Below are positions 10,090 through 19,574 of a stretch of DNA of 40,760 nt, in pieces. How positions within the stretch are numbered: position 1 is the stretch's first letter; the number at the start of each line of letters is the position of its first letter. The stretch spans positions 1-40,760 of the forward strand of contig NZ_JAAILI010000041.1 of the NCBI RefSeq assembly GCF_012650175.1, written 5' to 3'. A program made the translations under genes and the position numbers. Below the pieces are notes generated by a model. It was not told the origin of the DNA. It saw only the letters and a list, made by a program, of their open reading frames with translations, and made no database searches. Source of the stretch: Sphingomonas sp. S2M10 (GTDB taxonomy: Bacteria > Pseudomonadota > Alphaproteobacteria > Sphingomonadales > Sphingomonadaceae).

Positions 10090-10547
10090 GCGTCGCCTTC
10101 CGTCGCGAGAGCGATGAAGAACATAAGGAACCGAAGTTCGAGCTGCCGCTGCCGGCCGGGCCCAACCTGGTCACGGCGGCGGGGCCTGCGCTGATCGCGA
10201 GCAAGGTCGCCGCGCTGGAGGCGGCGATCGAGGCCGAGGGCGAGGACGAGGCCCGGGAGGTGCTGAAGCGCGAGCTCCGCTACTGGAACACCCGCGCCGC
10301 CACCGCGCAGGTCGCGCCGCGACCCGAGGACGGCGTGGCGGGGATCGGTGCGCGGGTGCGGATCCGGCTGAACGGGCGCGAGCGGGTGATCGAGATCGTC
10401 GGGCATGACGAGGCCGATCCGGCGGCCGATCGGCTGGCCTTCCAGGCGCCGCTGGCGCACGCGCTGCTGGGGGCGGAGGAAGGCGAGCGGGTGGATTTCG
10501 GCGGCAAGCCGGAAGCGATCGAAGTGCTGGCGGTGGAGGCGATCTAG
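10086..10547 (+). CDS. GreA/GreB-family transcription elongation factor
   Basis: A 153-residue protein with the two-part Gre layout. An N-terminal charged helical hairpin (about 30-80) has acidic residues near its tip (EAEGEDEAREV), and a C-terminal FKBP-like domain (about 85-150) contains GARVRIRLNGRERVIEIVG. Gre factors enter the secondary channel of RNA polymerase and stimulate cleavage of backtracked transcripts. The sequence departs from classical GreA, matching the shorter GreA/B-like group in sphingomonads, so its activity is less certain. It is coupled to the reductase by an ATGA overlap. Confidence 0.8.
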
Positions 10548-10556
10548 GCGCCTTCG

Positions 10557-10675
10557 CCCTCACCCTCCCCACCGCCTTCGGCGGCGGGTCCCCTCCCTCT
10601 CCCAAAGGGAGAGGGCGCTTTATCCCTCTCCCTTTGGGAGAGGGAGGGAGGCGCGAAGCGCCGGAAGGGTGAGGG
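10557..10675. repeat. Composite palindromic repeat between convergent genes
   Basis: Outer inverted arms CCCTCACCCT (10557-10566) and AGGGTGAGGG (10666-10675) enclose two inner hairpins built on CCCTCTCCC-AAA-GGGAGAGGG and its near copy. The whole element can fold as one long stem or as paired hairpins. It fills the gap between the convergent Gre and FAH genes and could end transcription in both directions. It shares its architecture with the elements at 21586, 22342, 31142 and 37903. Confidence 0.8.
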
Positions 10676-10687
10676 TGATGGCGGGAG

Positions 10688-11539
10688 TTACCCCTCCAGC
10701 TTCGCCAGATCGAACGCGATCACCTCTTGCCGCTGGGTGCCGAGGCCCGTGATCCCCAGCTCCATCACATCGCCGGGCTTGAGGAAGATCTTGTCTGGCT
10801 TCTGGCCCTCGCCGACGCCCGGGGGCGTGCCGGTGATCAGCAGGTCGCCGGGGTGGAGCGTGATGAAGCGGCTCATGTACGCGATGCATTCCGCCACCGG
10901 GAAGATCATCGTCGACGTGTTGCCGGTCTGCATCCGCTTGCCGTTGAGGTCGAGATACATGTCGAGCGCCTGGCAGTCCGCCACCTCGTCCGGCGTGACC
11001 AGCCACGGGCCGACGGGTCCGAAGGTGTCGCAGCCCTTGCCCTTGTCCCACTGGCTGCCGAGCTCCTTCTGGAAGGCGCGTTCGGACACGTCGTTGGCGA
11101 GGACGAAGCCCGCGACATGATCGAGCGCGTCGGCCTGCGCGACATGGCGGCAGGTCTTGCCGATGATCACGCCCAGCTCGACTTCCCAGTCGCTCTTCTG
11201 CGAGCCCTTGGGGATCATCACCGGATCGTTCGGGCCGGTGAGGCACGAGATCGCCTTGGTGAAGAAGATCGGCTCGGGCGGCGGCTCGAGGCCGGCTTCG
11301 CGGGCATGGTCGGCATAGTTGAGGCCGATGGCGAGGAACTTGCCGATGTTGGCCACCGGTACGCCGAGTCGGACATCGCCTTCGACCAGCGGCAGCGTGG
11401 CGGGATCGATCGTGCGGATCCGCTCGATCACGTCCACGGTCAGGTCGGGCACCAGGCCGGTCAGGTCGCGGATGCGGCCTTCGGCATCCAGGATGCCGGG
11501 CTTTTCGCCCCCGCGCGGGCCGTAGCGAAGCAACTTCAT
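10688..11539 (-). CDS. Fumarylacetoacetate hydrolase-family enzyme, candidate 2,4-diketo-3-deoxy-L-fuconate hydrolase
   Basis: A 283-residue FAH-fold metal-dependent hydrolase/lyase. Start ATG 11539 gives MKLLRYGPRGGEKPGILD and has GAGGA eight to nine bases upstream; an in-frame extension to 11602 is not supported. The metal-binding core is visible as IGLNYADHA, SDWEVELGVIIG and LANDVSER, followed by GPVGPWLVT and the conserved GDLLITGTPPGVG. Close relatives are often named ureidoglycolate lyase, but in sugar-acid loci they cleave 2,4-diketo-3-deoxy acids. Because the window also encodes the preceding steps of oxidative L-fucose breakdown (22.4-26.6 kb) without this enzyme, cleavage to pyruvate and L-lactate is a plausible role. 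That role is inferred and the gene lies 11 kb away. 2-keto-4-pentenoate-type substrates remain possible. Confidence 0.85.
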   Translation of the reverse strand: MKLLRYGPRGGEKPGILDAEGRIRDLTGLVPDLTVDVIERIRTIDPATLPLVEGDVRLGVPVANIGKFLAIGLNYADHAREAGLEPPPEPIFFTKAISCLTGPNDPVMIPKGSQKSDWEVELGVIIGKTCRHVAQADALDHVAGFVLANDVSERAFQKELGSQWDKGKGCDTFGPVGPWLVTPDEVADCQALDMYLDLNGKRMQTGNTSTMIFPVAECIAYMSRFITLHPGDLLITGTPPGVGEGQKPDKIFLKPGDVMELGITGLGTQRQEVIAFDLAKLEG

Positions 11540-11691
11540 GCAAGCGTCCTCATTCAGGAAAGACAGACGATTGCGCAGTAGCGCGCATGCCCGGCTTGCC
11601 AAAGCGGGATTTGCCGATTTGTCGGATTATTGGAGGCCCGGCCGGGGCGAGCGGAAAGCGCGCGTGGGGCTCGCATCACGCAGACTCACAC

Positions 11692-11788
11692 CCGTCATCC
11701 CGGCGGAAGCCGGGCTCCAGACGCCACCAGGCCGCAGCGAGAGACGCAACGGCGACCCCGATGGACCCGGCTTTCGCCGGAGTGACGG
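11692..11788. repeat. REP-like inverted repeat, copy 1
   Basis: A 97-base element begins CCGTCATCCCGGCGGAAGCCGG and ends with the near-complement CCGGCTTTCGCCGGAGTGACGG. Its interior contains GAGACGC...GGCGACCCCGATGGA, which is shared with the 97-base element at 37417-37513. It lies in the gap upstream of the FAH gene and downstream of the small gene at 11813. Such GTCATCCCGGC repeats are common in proteobacterial intergenic DNA. Confidence 0.75.
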
Positions 11789-11812
11789 CTAGGGGCGGGT
11801 GCCCCTATGCGT

Positions 11813-12115
11813 TCAGCTCACGCGGCGGAGGTGCTTGCCGCCATAACGCTGGCCCAGATAGTCGGCGAGGCGCTGGACATAGTTGCGCGCGTTCGCCGCC
11901 TTGTCCGGGCAGCAGGGCAGGGGGTTCTTGCTGACGCCGGCGGCGCGGCGCTCGACCTTCTGGCAGAGCAGCTCGAGGTCTTGGCGCGAGAGCAGGTTCT
12001 TTTCCCGCATCACGCACAACAGGCCCTCGAGGATGATCATGCTCTCATCGGCTGCCTGCGCGGGCAGGGCGGGCAGGGGCCGGTCTTGTTCCGGCCGGGT
12101 TTCGTTCAACGACAC
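11813..12115 (-). CDS. Small hypothetical protein
   Basis: A 100-residue protein starting at GTG 12115, preceded by AAGGAGAGG at ideal spacing. It appears mostly helical, with no signal peptide or membrane segment and a basic C-terminus. Four cysteines are present, including a CC pair in PLPCCPDK. The stretch ARNYVQRLADYLGQRYGG looks like an amphipathic helix. I do not recognise the family. The good ribosome site and codon use support it being real. It is separate from the efflux operon, whose outer-membrane gene ends 62 bases upstream on the same strand, so it could be read by run-on from that operon. Confidence 0.65.
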   Translation of the reverse strand: MSLNETRPEQDRPLPALPAQAADESMIILEGLLCVMREKNLLSRQDLELLCQKVERRAAGVSKNPLPCCPDKAANARNYVQRLADYLGQRYGGKHLRRVS

Positions 12116-12177
12116 GACACCTCTCCTTCACCTTATAGGATCTGGAGAGTATGCCGATTTTTGCAGCTGGCAAGCGC

Positions 12178-13605
12178 CTAGTCGAGCCCGCCGCCTAAGG
12201 TTCTATACAGGGTCACCAGATTGCTCGCGCGGGTGAGCCGGGTGGTGACCAGGCTCTGTTCGGCGGCATAGGCGCTGCGCTGCGAATCGAGCACGGTCAG
12301 GAAGGAATCCACCCCCGCCCGGTAGCGTGCGTCGGACAGCTTGGCGGCGACTTCCGCCGCATTGGCGCGGGCACTCTGGGCGCGCAGCTGCTCGTCGATC
12401 GTGCCGCGCTGGGCGAGCGCATCGGCGACCTCGCGAAACGCGGTCTGGATCGTGCGCTGATAGGTCGCCACCGCCGCGTCGCGCGAGGCCTTGGAATATT
12501 CCAGATTCGCCTGGTTCTTGCCGAAGTTGAAGATGTTCAGCGAGGCCGTGGGCGAGACGACATAGGTATCGGTGTTCGATCCGAACAGCTTGCCGATCGT
12601 GGACGCGATCGAGCCCACCGTCGCGGTGAGCGACAGGCTCGGGAAGAAGGCCGCGCGCGCCGCACCGATATTTGCGTTCTGCGCGATCAGCTGGTGCTCG
12701 GCCTGCAGCACGTCCGGCCGGCGCAGCAGCACTTCGGAGGGCACGTTGCCCGGCAGCGCGTCGATCGTCGCCTTGGCGTCGCCGAGCGACTCGGGCAGCA
12801 GCTCGGGCGCGACGGTGGCGCCGGTGAGCAGCTGGAGCGCATTGATGTCCTGCGCGATCCGCGTCTGCGCGGTCGCGACGTCGTTGCGGGCGGATTCGTA
12901 GGTGGTTTCGGCCTGGCGCGACTCGAGTTCCGACGCCACGCCGATGCGGAACTGCGCGCGGGTCAGCTCGAGCGATTGCTGGAACGCCTTGAGCGTGTTC
13001 TGCGCGATGGCGAGCTGTTCGCGGTCTGAAGCAAGCGTGAGCCAGGCGCTGGCGATCTCGCCGATCAGCGAGACGCGCGTGGCGCGCTGCGCCTCGCTGC
13101 TGGCGAAATACTGCTCCTGCGCGGCGCGGCTGAGGTTGCGCACCCGGCCGAACAGATCGACCTCATAGGAGGTGATGCCCGCAGTCACGCTGAAGTTCTG
13201 CACGTCCTGCACGCCGACGCCGCCCAGCGCGCCGCCGGCACTCGCCGCGAACTGCGCGGTGTTGGTGTAGTTGCCGGTGCCGCTGACGCCGATCGCCGGG
13301 AACAGATCCGCCCGCTGCGCCCGGTACTGCGCGCGCGCCTGCAGCACATTGGCGGCGGCGAGGCGCAGGTCCTGGTTGTTGTCCAGGCCCAGCTGGATCA
13401 CCTGGCGCAGGCGATCGTCGACGAAAAAGTCGCGCCAGCCGATCCTGCTGATGTCCGGCGCGTCGGTGGCGGCGGCCGGATAGACGCCGCCCTGGGGCAG
13501 CGCCGGCAGCGCCGGTTCGGGCCGGGCATATTTCGGCGCCAGGTTGCACGCCGAGAGCGCGGTGCTCGCGGCCAGCGCGAGGAACAGGGAGAAGCGATTG
13601 GTCAC
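12178..13605 (-). CDS. RND efflux outer-membrane channel (OprM/NodT family)
   Basis: A 475-residue outer-membrane factor forming the TolC-like exit duct of a tripartite pump. It starts at GTG 13605 and has a lipoprotein signal with lipobox LSAC (MTNRFSLFLALAASTALSAC), typical of the OprM/NodT group. Two repeats of the efflux-factor domain are visible, including NQDLRLAAANVLQARAQYRAQRADLFP early and GAARAAFFPSLSLTATVG later. It is the last gene of the adaptor-pump-channel operon, five bases after the pump gene. Confidence 0.95.
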   Translation of the reverse strand: MTNRFSLFLALAASTALSACNLAPKYARPEPALPALPQGGVYPAAATDAPDISRIGWRDFFVDDRLRQVIQLGLDNNQDLRLAAANVLQARAQYRAQRADLFPAIGVSGTGNYTNTAQFAASAGGALGGVGVQDVQNFSVTAGITSYEVDLFGRVRNLSRAAQEQYFASSEAQRATRVSLIGEIASAWLTLASDREQLAIAQNTLKAFQQSLELTRAQFRIGVASELESRQAETTYESARNDVATAQTRIAQDINALQLLTGATVAPELLPESLGDAKATIDALPGNVPSEVLLRRPDVLQAEHQLIAQNANIGAARAAFFPSLSLTATVGSIASTIGKLFGSNTDTYVVSPTASLNIFNFGKNQANLEYSKASRDAAVATYQRTIQTAFREVADALAQRGTIDEQLRAQSARANAAEVAAKLSDARYRAGVDSFLTVLDSQRSAYAAEQSLVTTRLTRASNLVTLYRTLGGGLD

Positions 13606-13610
13606 GGCCG

Positions 13611-16600
13611 TCAGGCTCCCTGGGGCGCCGGGGCGCCGCCGTCATGGGTGGTTGCGGGGGGCGTCTCGTTCTTGTTGCGGCGACGGTCGAACACACGCCG
13701 CACCACCACGAAGAACATCGGCACGAAGAAGATCGCCAGCACCGTCGCGGAGAGCATGCCGCCCACCACCGCACGGCCGATCGCGTTCTGGCCGCCGGCG
13801 CCCGCACCGGTGGAGATCGCCAGCGGCAGCACGCCGAAGATGAAGGCGAGGCTGGTCATCAGGATCGGGCGCAGACGGAGCTTGGCGGCTTCGATCGCCG
13901 CATCGAAGGCGCTCATGCCCTCGCGCATCCGCTCCTCGGCGAATTCGACGATCAGGATCGCGTTCTTCGCCGACACGCCGATCGTGGTGATCAGGCCGAC
14001 CTGCAGATAGATGTCGTTGTTGAGGCCCGTGAGCCACGCCGCGAGCAGCGCGCCGAGCACGCCGAGCGGCACCACCAGGATCACCGAGATCGGCACCGAC
14101 CAGCTTTCGTACAGCGCGGCGAGGCAGAGGAACACGATCAGCAGCGACAGCGCGTAGAGCGCGGGGGCCTGACCGCCCGACAGCCGTTCCTCATAGGAGA
14201 GGCCGGTCCATTCGAGCGAGGTGCCCGGCGGCAGCTTGGCGTGGATCGCCTCCATCGCCGCCATCGCGTCGCCGGTCGAGGTGCCGGGGGCGGGCGAGCC
14301 GAGGATTTCCATCGAGGGCAGGCCGTTATAGCGGGTAAGCTGCACCGGCGCCTGTTCCCAGCTGAGCGTCGAGAAGGCGGTGAACGGCGTCATCGTGCCG
14401 GTGGGGCCGCGGACGAACAGATTGGCGATGTCCTCCGGTGTCAGGCGATAGGGCGCATCGGCCTGGACATAGACGCGCTTGACGCGGCCGCGATCGACGA
14501 AGTCGTTGACATAGGCGCCGCCCCAGGCGGTGGAGATGGTGCTGTTGACCGCAGCGAGGTCGAGGCCGAGCGCCTTGGCCTTGTCCTGATCGATGTCGAC
14601 CTTGAGCTGCGGCGCATCTTCCAGCGAGTTCGGGCGCACGCCGACCAGCTTGGGGTTCTGCATCGCCATGCCGAGCATCATGTTGCGCGCCTGGAGCAGG
14701 CGTTCATGGCCGATACCGCCGCTGTCGACGAGCTGGAGGTCGAAGCCGGTGGCGTTGCCGAGCTCCTGCACTGCCGGCGGCGTGATCGCGAAGATCAGGC
14801 CGTCGCGATATTGCGAGAACACGCCCATCGCGCGGCCGACGATCGACGCGGCGGCGTTCTTGCCGCCGGGGCGCTCGGACCAGTCGTTGAGCGGCATGAA
14901 GGCGAGGCCGCTGTTCTGGCCGCTGCCGGCGAAGCTGAAGCCGTTGATCGTGAACACGCCCTTCACATTGCCCGCTTCCTCCTTGAGGAAGTGGTCGCGG
15001 ATCAGATCGAGCCCCTTGTCGGTACGCGCCGAGGTGGCGCCCGCCGGACCCTGGACCAGCGCGATGACGATGCCCTGGTCCTCGTCGGGCAGGAAGCCGC
15101 CGGGCAGGCGCAGGAACAGGAAGCTCATACCGCCGAGGATCAGCAGATAGAGAAGGCCCGAGCGCTTCCAGCTGCGCGCGGTGCGGCGCACGCCCTTCTC
15201 GTACTTGGCCTGGCCGCGATCGAAATTGCGGTTGAACCAGCGGAAGAAGCGCGCGAGCGGGCCATTGCCTTCGGCCTTGTCCGGATTGTGCGGCTTGAGG
15301 ATGGTGGCGCACAGCGCCGGGGTGAGCACCAGCGCCACGAACACCGAGAGCACCATCGCCGAAACGATCGTGATCGAGAACTGGCGGTAGATCACGCCGG
15401 TCGAGCCGCCGAAGAAGGCCATCGGCAGGAACACCGCCGAAAGGACCAGGGCGATACCGATCAGCGCGCTGGTGATCTCCTCCATCGACTTGCGCGCGGC
15501 GTCGATCGGGCTGAGATGCTCGGTGGTGATCAGGCGCTCGACATTCTCGACGACGACGATCGCGTCGTCGACGAGCAGGCCGATCGCCAGCACCATGCCG
15601 AACAGGGTGAGCGTGTTGATCGAATAGCCGGCGATCGCCAGCACCGCGAAGGTGCCGAGCAGCACCACCGGCACCGCGATCGTCGGGATCAGCGTGGCGC
15701 GGAAGTTCTGCAGGAACAGGAACATCACCAGGAAGACCAGCACCACCGCTTCGATCAGCGTGTGGACCACCTGCTCGACCGACAGGCGGACGAACGGCGT
15801 GGTATCATACGGGTAGATGACCTTGATGTCCGACGGGAAGGTCTTGGCGATCGCGTTGACGCGCGCCTTGACCAGATCGACCGTGGTCAGCGCGTTGGCG
15901 CCGGGGGCGAGCTTGATGCCGATGCCGGCGCCGGGCTTGCCGTTCCACTTCGAATCGAAGCCGTAGCTCTCCGCGCCCATTTCCACGCGCCCGACATCGG
16001 CGAGGCGCACCACCGAACCGTCGGTGCCGCTCTTCAGGCGGATCTGGGCGAACTGGTCCGGCGTCGTCAGGCGCGACTGGACCGACACCGTGGCGTTGAG
16101 CATCTGCTCCTTCGGCGCGGGGCGCGCGCCGAGCTGGCCGGCCGAGACCTGCGCGTTCTGCGCGCGGATGGCGGTGGTCACGTCGTCCATGGTGAGCGCA
16201 TATTTGTTGAGCTTCACCGGATCGACCCAGACGCGCATCGCATATTGCGAACCGAACACCTGGGTGTCGCCGACGCCGTTCACGCGCGACAGCGGATCCT
16301 GCAGCTTCGACACCGCATAGTCGGCGAGATCGGTGCCGCTATGCGAGCCGTCTTCCGAATAGAGGCCGATCACCACCAGGAAGTTCTGGGTGGCCTTGGC
16401 GACCTGGATGCCCTGCTGCTGCACTTCCTGCGGCAGGAGCGGGGTGGCCGCCTGCAGCTTGTTCTGCACCTGCACCTGGGCGATGTCCGGATCGGTGCCC
16501 TGCTCGAAGGTGAGCGTGATCGTCACCGTGCCCGCCGACGAGGACGAGGACGAGAAATAGCGAAGGTGGTCGATCCCCTTCAGCTGCTGCTCGATGATCT

Positions 16601-16787
16601 GCGTCGTCGTGTTTTCCAGCGTCTTGGCGTCCGCACCGGGATAGGTGGCGGTGATCGAGACGGCGGGCGGCGCAATCTCCGGGAACTGCGCGATCGGCAG
16701 CGTGCGGATCGCGAGGATGCCCGCCAGCATGATGATGATCGCGATGACCCAGGCGAAGATGGGCCGATCGATGAAATAGCGCGACAT
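13611..16787 (-). CDS. RND multidrug efflux pump, HAE1 (AcrB/MexB) type
   Basis: A 1058-residue inner-membrane proton/drug antiporter, full length for AcrB homologues. The start [17 protein letters not shown] is diagnostic. The proton-relay aspartates are Asp407 and Asp408 in TM4 ([15 protein letters not shown]), at the same positions as in AcrB. The TM10 lysine is in [16 protein letters not shown]. Two large periplasmic loops and twelve membrane segments are in the expected order. The pump expels lipophilic drugs, dyes and detergents in general; the actual substrates are unknown. Gaps of six and five bases to the adaptor and channel genes show a single operon. Confidence 0.97.
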   Translation of the reverse strand: MSRYFIDRPIFAWVIAIIIMLAGILAIRTLPIAQFPEIAPPAVSITATYPGADAKTLENTTTQIIEQQLKGIDHLRYFSSSSSSAGTVTITLTFEQGTDPDIAQVQVQNKLQAATPLLPQEVQQQGIQVAKATQNFLVVIGLYSEDGSHSGTDLADYAVSKLQDPLSRVNGVGDTQVFGSQYAMRVWVDPVKLNKYALTMDDVTTAIRAQNAQVSAGQLGARPAPKEQMLNATVSVQSRLTTPDQFAQIRLKSGTDGSVVRLADVGRVEMGAESYGFDSKWNGKPGAGIGIKLAPGANALTTVDLVKARVNAIAKTFPSDIKVIYPYDTTPFVRLSVEQVVHTLIEAVVLVFLVMFLFLQNFRATLIPTIAVPVVLLGTFAVLAIAGYSINTLTLFGMVLAIGLLVDDAIVVVENVERLITTEHLSPIDAARKSMEEITSALIGIALVLSAVFLPMAFFGGSTGVIYRQFSITIVSAMVLSVFVALVLTPALCATILKPHNPDKAEGNGPLARFFRWFNRNFDRGQAKYEKGVRRTARSWKRSGLLYLLILGGMSFLFLRLPGGFLPDEDQGIVIALVQGPAGATSARTDKGLDLIRDHFLKEEAGNVKGVFTINGFSFAGSGQNSGLAFMPLNDWSERPGGKNAAASIVGRAMGVFSQYRDGLIFAITPPAVQELGNATGFDLQLVDSGGIGHERLLQARNMMLGMAMQNPKLVGVRPNSLEDAPQLKVDIDQDKAKALGLDLAAVNSTISTAWGGAYVNDFVDRGRVKRVYVQADAPYRLTPEDIANLFVRGPTGTMTPFTAFSTLSWEQAPVQLTRYNGLPSMEILGSPAPGTSTGDAMAAMEAIHAKLPPGTSLEWTGLSYEERLSGGQAPALYALSLLIVFLCLAALYESWSVPISVILVVPLGVLGALLAAWLTGLNNDIYLQVGLITTIGVSAKNAILIVEFAEERMREGMSAFDAAIEAAKLRLRPILMTSLAFIFGVLPLAISTGAGAGGQNAIGRAVVGGMLSATVLAIFFVPMFFVVVRRVFDRRRNKNETPPATTHDGGAPAPQGA

Positions 16788-16793
16788 GAGGGC

Positions 16794-18023
16794 TTACTTC
16801 CCTTGGGCGGGCTTGCCGCCCGTCTGGCCTTGGGCAGGCGCGGCGGCACCCGGCTGGCCCTGGGCGGGCTTGGCGTTCGGGTTCCACGGCTGCGGGGTGA
16901 CCGGCATGCCCGGGCGCAGCATCATCGCGCCCTCGACGATCACCTTGTCGCCCGGCTTGAGCCCGCCGGTGACGATCCAGCTGTCGCCGGCGGTGCGGCT
17001 GGTCTGGATCGGGCGCGGCTCGATCTTGTTCTCGGCGCCGACGATCAGCACGGTCGGGTTGCCGCGCTCGTCGCGGCTCACCGCGCGCTGCGGCACCAGC
17101 ATCGCGTTCTGCTGGGTGCCCTCGACCAGGCGGGCGCGGACGAACATGCCCGGCAGCAGCAGGCCGTTGGGGTTGGGGAACAGCGCGCGGATCACCTGGC
17201 TGCCGGTGGTCTCGTCGACGGTCACGTCGGCGAAGCGCAGCGTGCCCTGCGGGCCATACTGGCTGCCGTCCTCCAGGGTCACCGCCACCTTGGCGTTGCC
17301 GTCGCGCGCGACCTTGCCGGCCATGATCGACTGGCGCAGCTTGAGGATGTCGGCGCTCGACTGCTGGATATCGACATAGATCGGGTCGAGCCGCTGGATC
17401 GTGGTCAGCGGGTTGGTCTGCGCGGCCGAGACCAGCGCGCCGGTGGTGTAGAGCGAGCGGCCGATCTTGCCGCTGATCGGCGCGCGGATCGTGGTGCGGG
17501 CGAGGTCGATCTCGGCGGTGGTCAGCGCGGCGCGCTGGGCGGCGACATCGGCGCGGGCCTGGGCGGCGCTTGCGACGGCATTCTCGGCTTCCTGCTTCGA
17601 GATCGCGTTGATCTTGACCAGTTCGCCATAGCGGCGGGACAGCGCCTCGCTGGTGGCGATCGTCGCCTGGGCGCGGGTCAGCGCGGCGCGGGCGCTGGCG
17701 ACGGCGGCGCGATAGGGCGCAGGGTCGATCCGATAGAGCGGCTGGCCCTGGCGCACCATGTCGCCCTCGGTGAACAGCCGCTCGAGGATCAGGCCGTTGA
17801 CCTGCGGGCGCACGTCCGAGCTCTCATAGGGGCTCAGCCGGCCGGGCAGTTCGCTGGTGAGCGGCACGGCTTGCTGCTGGACGACGACATAGGAGACGGG
17901 CGGCGGTGCGGCCTGCTGTCCACCTGCGCCGCCTGGGGCGCCGCCACCCTGCTGCTGGGACTGACCGCCACAGGCGGCGAGGACAAGCGCGAGAGCCGGC
18001 GCGGTGTGACGGAAAAAAGTCAT
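16794..18023 (-). CDS. RND efflux periplasmic adaptor (AcrA/MexA type)
   Basis: A 409-residue membrane-fusion protein joining the pump to the outer-membrane channel. ATG 18023 gives a lipoprotein signal ending in LAAC; a longer frame from 18068 would run into the operator. A Gln/Gly-rich linker is followed by the lipoyl half-motifs (VRPQVNGLILERLFTEGDMVRQGQPLYRIDP), an alpha-helical hairpin rich in Ala, the second lipoyl half (TTIRAPISGKIG) and the beta-barrel domain. The C-terminus is a low-complexity Pro/Ala/Gly/Gln tail. First gene of the pump operon, divergent from the TetR repressor. Confidence 0.95.
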   Translation of the reverse strand: MTFFRHTAPALALVLAACGGQSQQQGGGAPGGAGGQQAAPPPVSYVVVQQQAVPLTSELPGRLSPYESSDVRPQVNGLILERLFTEGDMVRQGQPLYRIDPAPYRAAVASARAALTRAQATIATSEALSRRYGELVKINAISKQEAENAVASAAQARADVAAQRAALTTAEIDLARTTIRAPISGKIGRSLYTTGALVSAAQTNPLTTIQRLDPIYVDIQQSSADILKLRQSIMAGKVARDGNAKVAVTLEDGSQYGPQGTLRFADVTVDETTGSQVIRALFPNPNGLLLPGMFVRARLVEGTQQNAMLVPQRAVSRDERGNPTVLIVGAENKIEPRPIQTSRTAGDSWIVTGGLKPGDKVIVEGAMMLRPGMPVTPQPWNPNAKPAQGQPGAAAPAQGQTGGKPAQGK

Positions 18024-18046
18024 GCGGAAGCCTGCCGTTATGTTAT

Positions 18047-18070
18047 ATGTGAGTGAACGATCGCTCACAT
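18047..18070. promoter_or_regulatory. TetR-family operator between efflux operon and repressor
   Basis: A 24-base near-palindrome (ATGTGAG ... CTCACAT, 20 of 24 positions symmetric) contains the half-sites GTGAGTGA and TCGCTCAC. It lies 24 bases upstream of the adaptor start and 56 bases upstream of the TetR start. The position and shape match operators of AcrR/TtgR-type repressors, so it probably serves both divergent promoters. Confidence 0.8.
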
Positions 18071-18125
18071 TCGCCGCTACTGCGAAGTGAGGTGCTCGGT
18101 CAAGACGGTTTCAAGGGTAACACGG

Positions 18126-18758
18126 ATGGCAGAAGCCACGGAAGCAGGCGGCGTTCCGCACCGAGACAAAGCGCTGTTGCGGCGCGAAAAAATCGTGTCT
18201 GCGGCACGCAGGTTGTTCATTGCGAACGGTTTTCACGCGACCGGCGTGGCCCAGATCGCGAGGGAATCCGGCATTGCGGTAGGTCAAATTTATCGCGATT
18301 TTTCTTCGAAGGAGGCGATCGTCGCGCAGATCGTGCAGGCCGACTGCATGGATTTCCTCGCGCCCGAGTCGCTGTGCGCGGGCATCCAGAGCGGCGATCC
18401 GGAGTTCGTATGGAACTGGCTGGCCGATTTCATCCGCCCGAAGCCAGACGAGTCGGACCCGTTGTTTGCCGAGATCGTCGCCGAGTCGGCGCGCAACGAG
18501 CGCATCGCCGCGATCTTCGAGGGAACGCGCGAGGACGTGCGCGGCACGATGCTCGCGGCACTGACCGCGCTGATTCCGGGCGACGCCTTTGCCGAGCGCC
18601 GCTGTGCGCTGACCGACCTGATCACCGCGACCGCGCTGGGGCTGATGCAGCACCGCTTCCTCAGCCCCGCCGAGGATACCGATCGCGCGGCGGCGCTGGT
18701 GCTGAAGATGATCCGCCGCGAAGTGGCCGACATTCAGGCCGAAGCGGCCCGCCCCTGA
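18126..18758 (+). CDS. TetR/AcrR-family transcriptional repressor of the efflux operon
   Basis: A 210-residue repressor with an N-terminal helix-turn-helix, ARRLFIANGFHATGVAQIARESGIAVGQIYRDFSSKEAI (about residues 25-65), and a variable C-terminal ligand-binding domain. I chose ATG 18126, which places the HTH at the normal distance and has AAGGG upstream; a 13-residue extension to 18087 is possible. It is divergent from the efflux operon with the 24-base operator between them, so it most likely represses both itself and the pump until a ligand binds. lutA follows after 45 bases on the same strand. Confidence 0.93.
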   Translation: MAEATEAGGVPHRDKALLRREKIVSAARRLFIANGFHATGVAQIARESGIAVGQIYRDFSSKEAIVAQIVQADCMDFLAPESLCAGIQSGDPEFVWNWLADFIRPKPDESDPLFAEIVAESARNERIAAIFEGTREDVRGTMLAALTALIPGDAFAERRCALTDLITATALGLMQHRFLSPAEDTDRAAALVLKMIRREVADIQAEAARP

Positions 18759-18773
18759 TCCGGTGCCGCTATC

Positions 18774-18788
18774 TGGAAAGCGCTCCCA
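18774..18788. promoter_or_regulatory. Possible LacI-type operator half-palindrome before lutA
   Basis: The AGCGCT core with the flanks GGAA and CCCA resembles LacI-family sites of the AGCGCTCCCA type. Symmetry is imperfect: only one half is good. It lies in the 45-base gap between the TetR gene and lutA. Chance occurrence is quite possible in GC-rich DNA. Confidence 0.25.
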
Positions 18789-18803
18789 GGATATGCGAAA
18801 TGG

Positions 18804-19574
18804 ATGGGCATGACTGACTTTCCCTCGTCCCGCGTCGCGCTGTTCGTTACCTGCCTGGTTGATGCGATGCGGCCGCGGGTGGGCTTTGCGGCGCTGCGCG
18901 CGCTGGCCGATGCGGGGTGCGTGGTGGTGGTGCCGGAGGCGCAGACCTGTTGCGGGCAACCCGCGCTCAATTCGGGCGACCGCGCGACCGCGACGGATTT
19001 CGCCCGCCGCAACGTGGCGATGCTGGAAGCGTATGAGGCGATCGTCGTGCCTTCGGGCAGCTGCGCCGGGACGATACGCTGCCACTATCCCGAGCTGCTC
19101 GCCGACGATCCGGCATGGGCCGCGCGCGCCGAGGCGGTGGCGGCGAAGACCTGGGAGATCCTCGCCTATCTCGATGCGCGCGGCTGGCGGCCCGAGGGCG
19201 TGACGCTGCCGGCGACCGCGACCTATCATGACAGCTGCTCCGGCCTGCGCGAACTGGGCATCAAGGCGCAGCCGCGGCGCCTGCTCGGCGCGGTCGAGGG
19301 GCTGGCGCTGGTGCCGCTCGCCGGCGAGGAGACCTGCTGCGGCTTCGGCGGCACCTTCTGCGTGAAATACCCGGCCATCTCCAACGCCATCGCCGACGAG
19401 AAGGCGGCGGCGGTGGAGGCTACGGGCGCGGCGCTGCTGCTCGCCGGCGATCTCGGCTGCCTGATGAACATGGCGGGCAAGCTCCATCGGCGCGGGTCGG
19501 CGGTGCGCGCCTTCCACACCATCGAGGTGCTGGCCGGCATGGCCGACGGCCCGGCGATCGGGGAAGCGCAATGA
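18804..19574 (+). CDS. lutA: L-lactate utilisation protein LutA (CCG-domain iron-sulfur protein)
   Basis: A 256-residue protein with the two cysteine-rich CCG domains of LutA/YkgE and heterodisulfide reductase-like subunits: QTCCGQP near residue 50 and EETCCGFGG near 178. Each lies with further cysteines (SGSCAGT, DSCSG). With LutB and LutC it forms a complex that oxidises L-lactate to pyruvate in the cytoplasm, independently of LldD. The start may be ATG 18804 or 18810, two codons apart. It overlaps lutB by four bases. Confidence 0.93.
   Translation: MGMTDFPSSRVALFVTCLVDAMRPRVGFAALRALADAGCVVVVPEAQTCCGQPALNSGDRATATDFARRNVAMLEAYEAIVVPSGSCAGTIRCHYPELLADDPAWAARAEAVAAKTWEILAYLDARGWRPEGVTLPATATYHDSCSGLRELGIKAQPRRLLGAVEGLALVPLAGEETCCGFGGTFCVKYPAISNAIADEKAAAVEATGAALLLAGDLGCLMNMAGKLHRRGSAVRAFHTIEVLAGMADGPAIGEAQ

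Noticed and set aside
13644..18056. A 1470-codon plus-strand open frame opposite the efflux genes
   Set aside because: It is the antisense shadow of the RND pump and adaptor: the translation is His/Arg/Asp/Glu-rich with no domain, and the minus strand carries full-length recognised proteins.
18024..18068. Longer start for the efflux adaptor at 18068
   Set aside because: It would place coding sequence over the palindromic operator and bury the lipoprotein signal; ATG 18023 gives a normal signal peptide.
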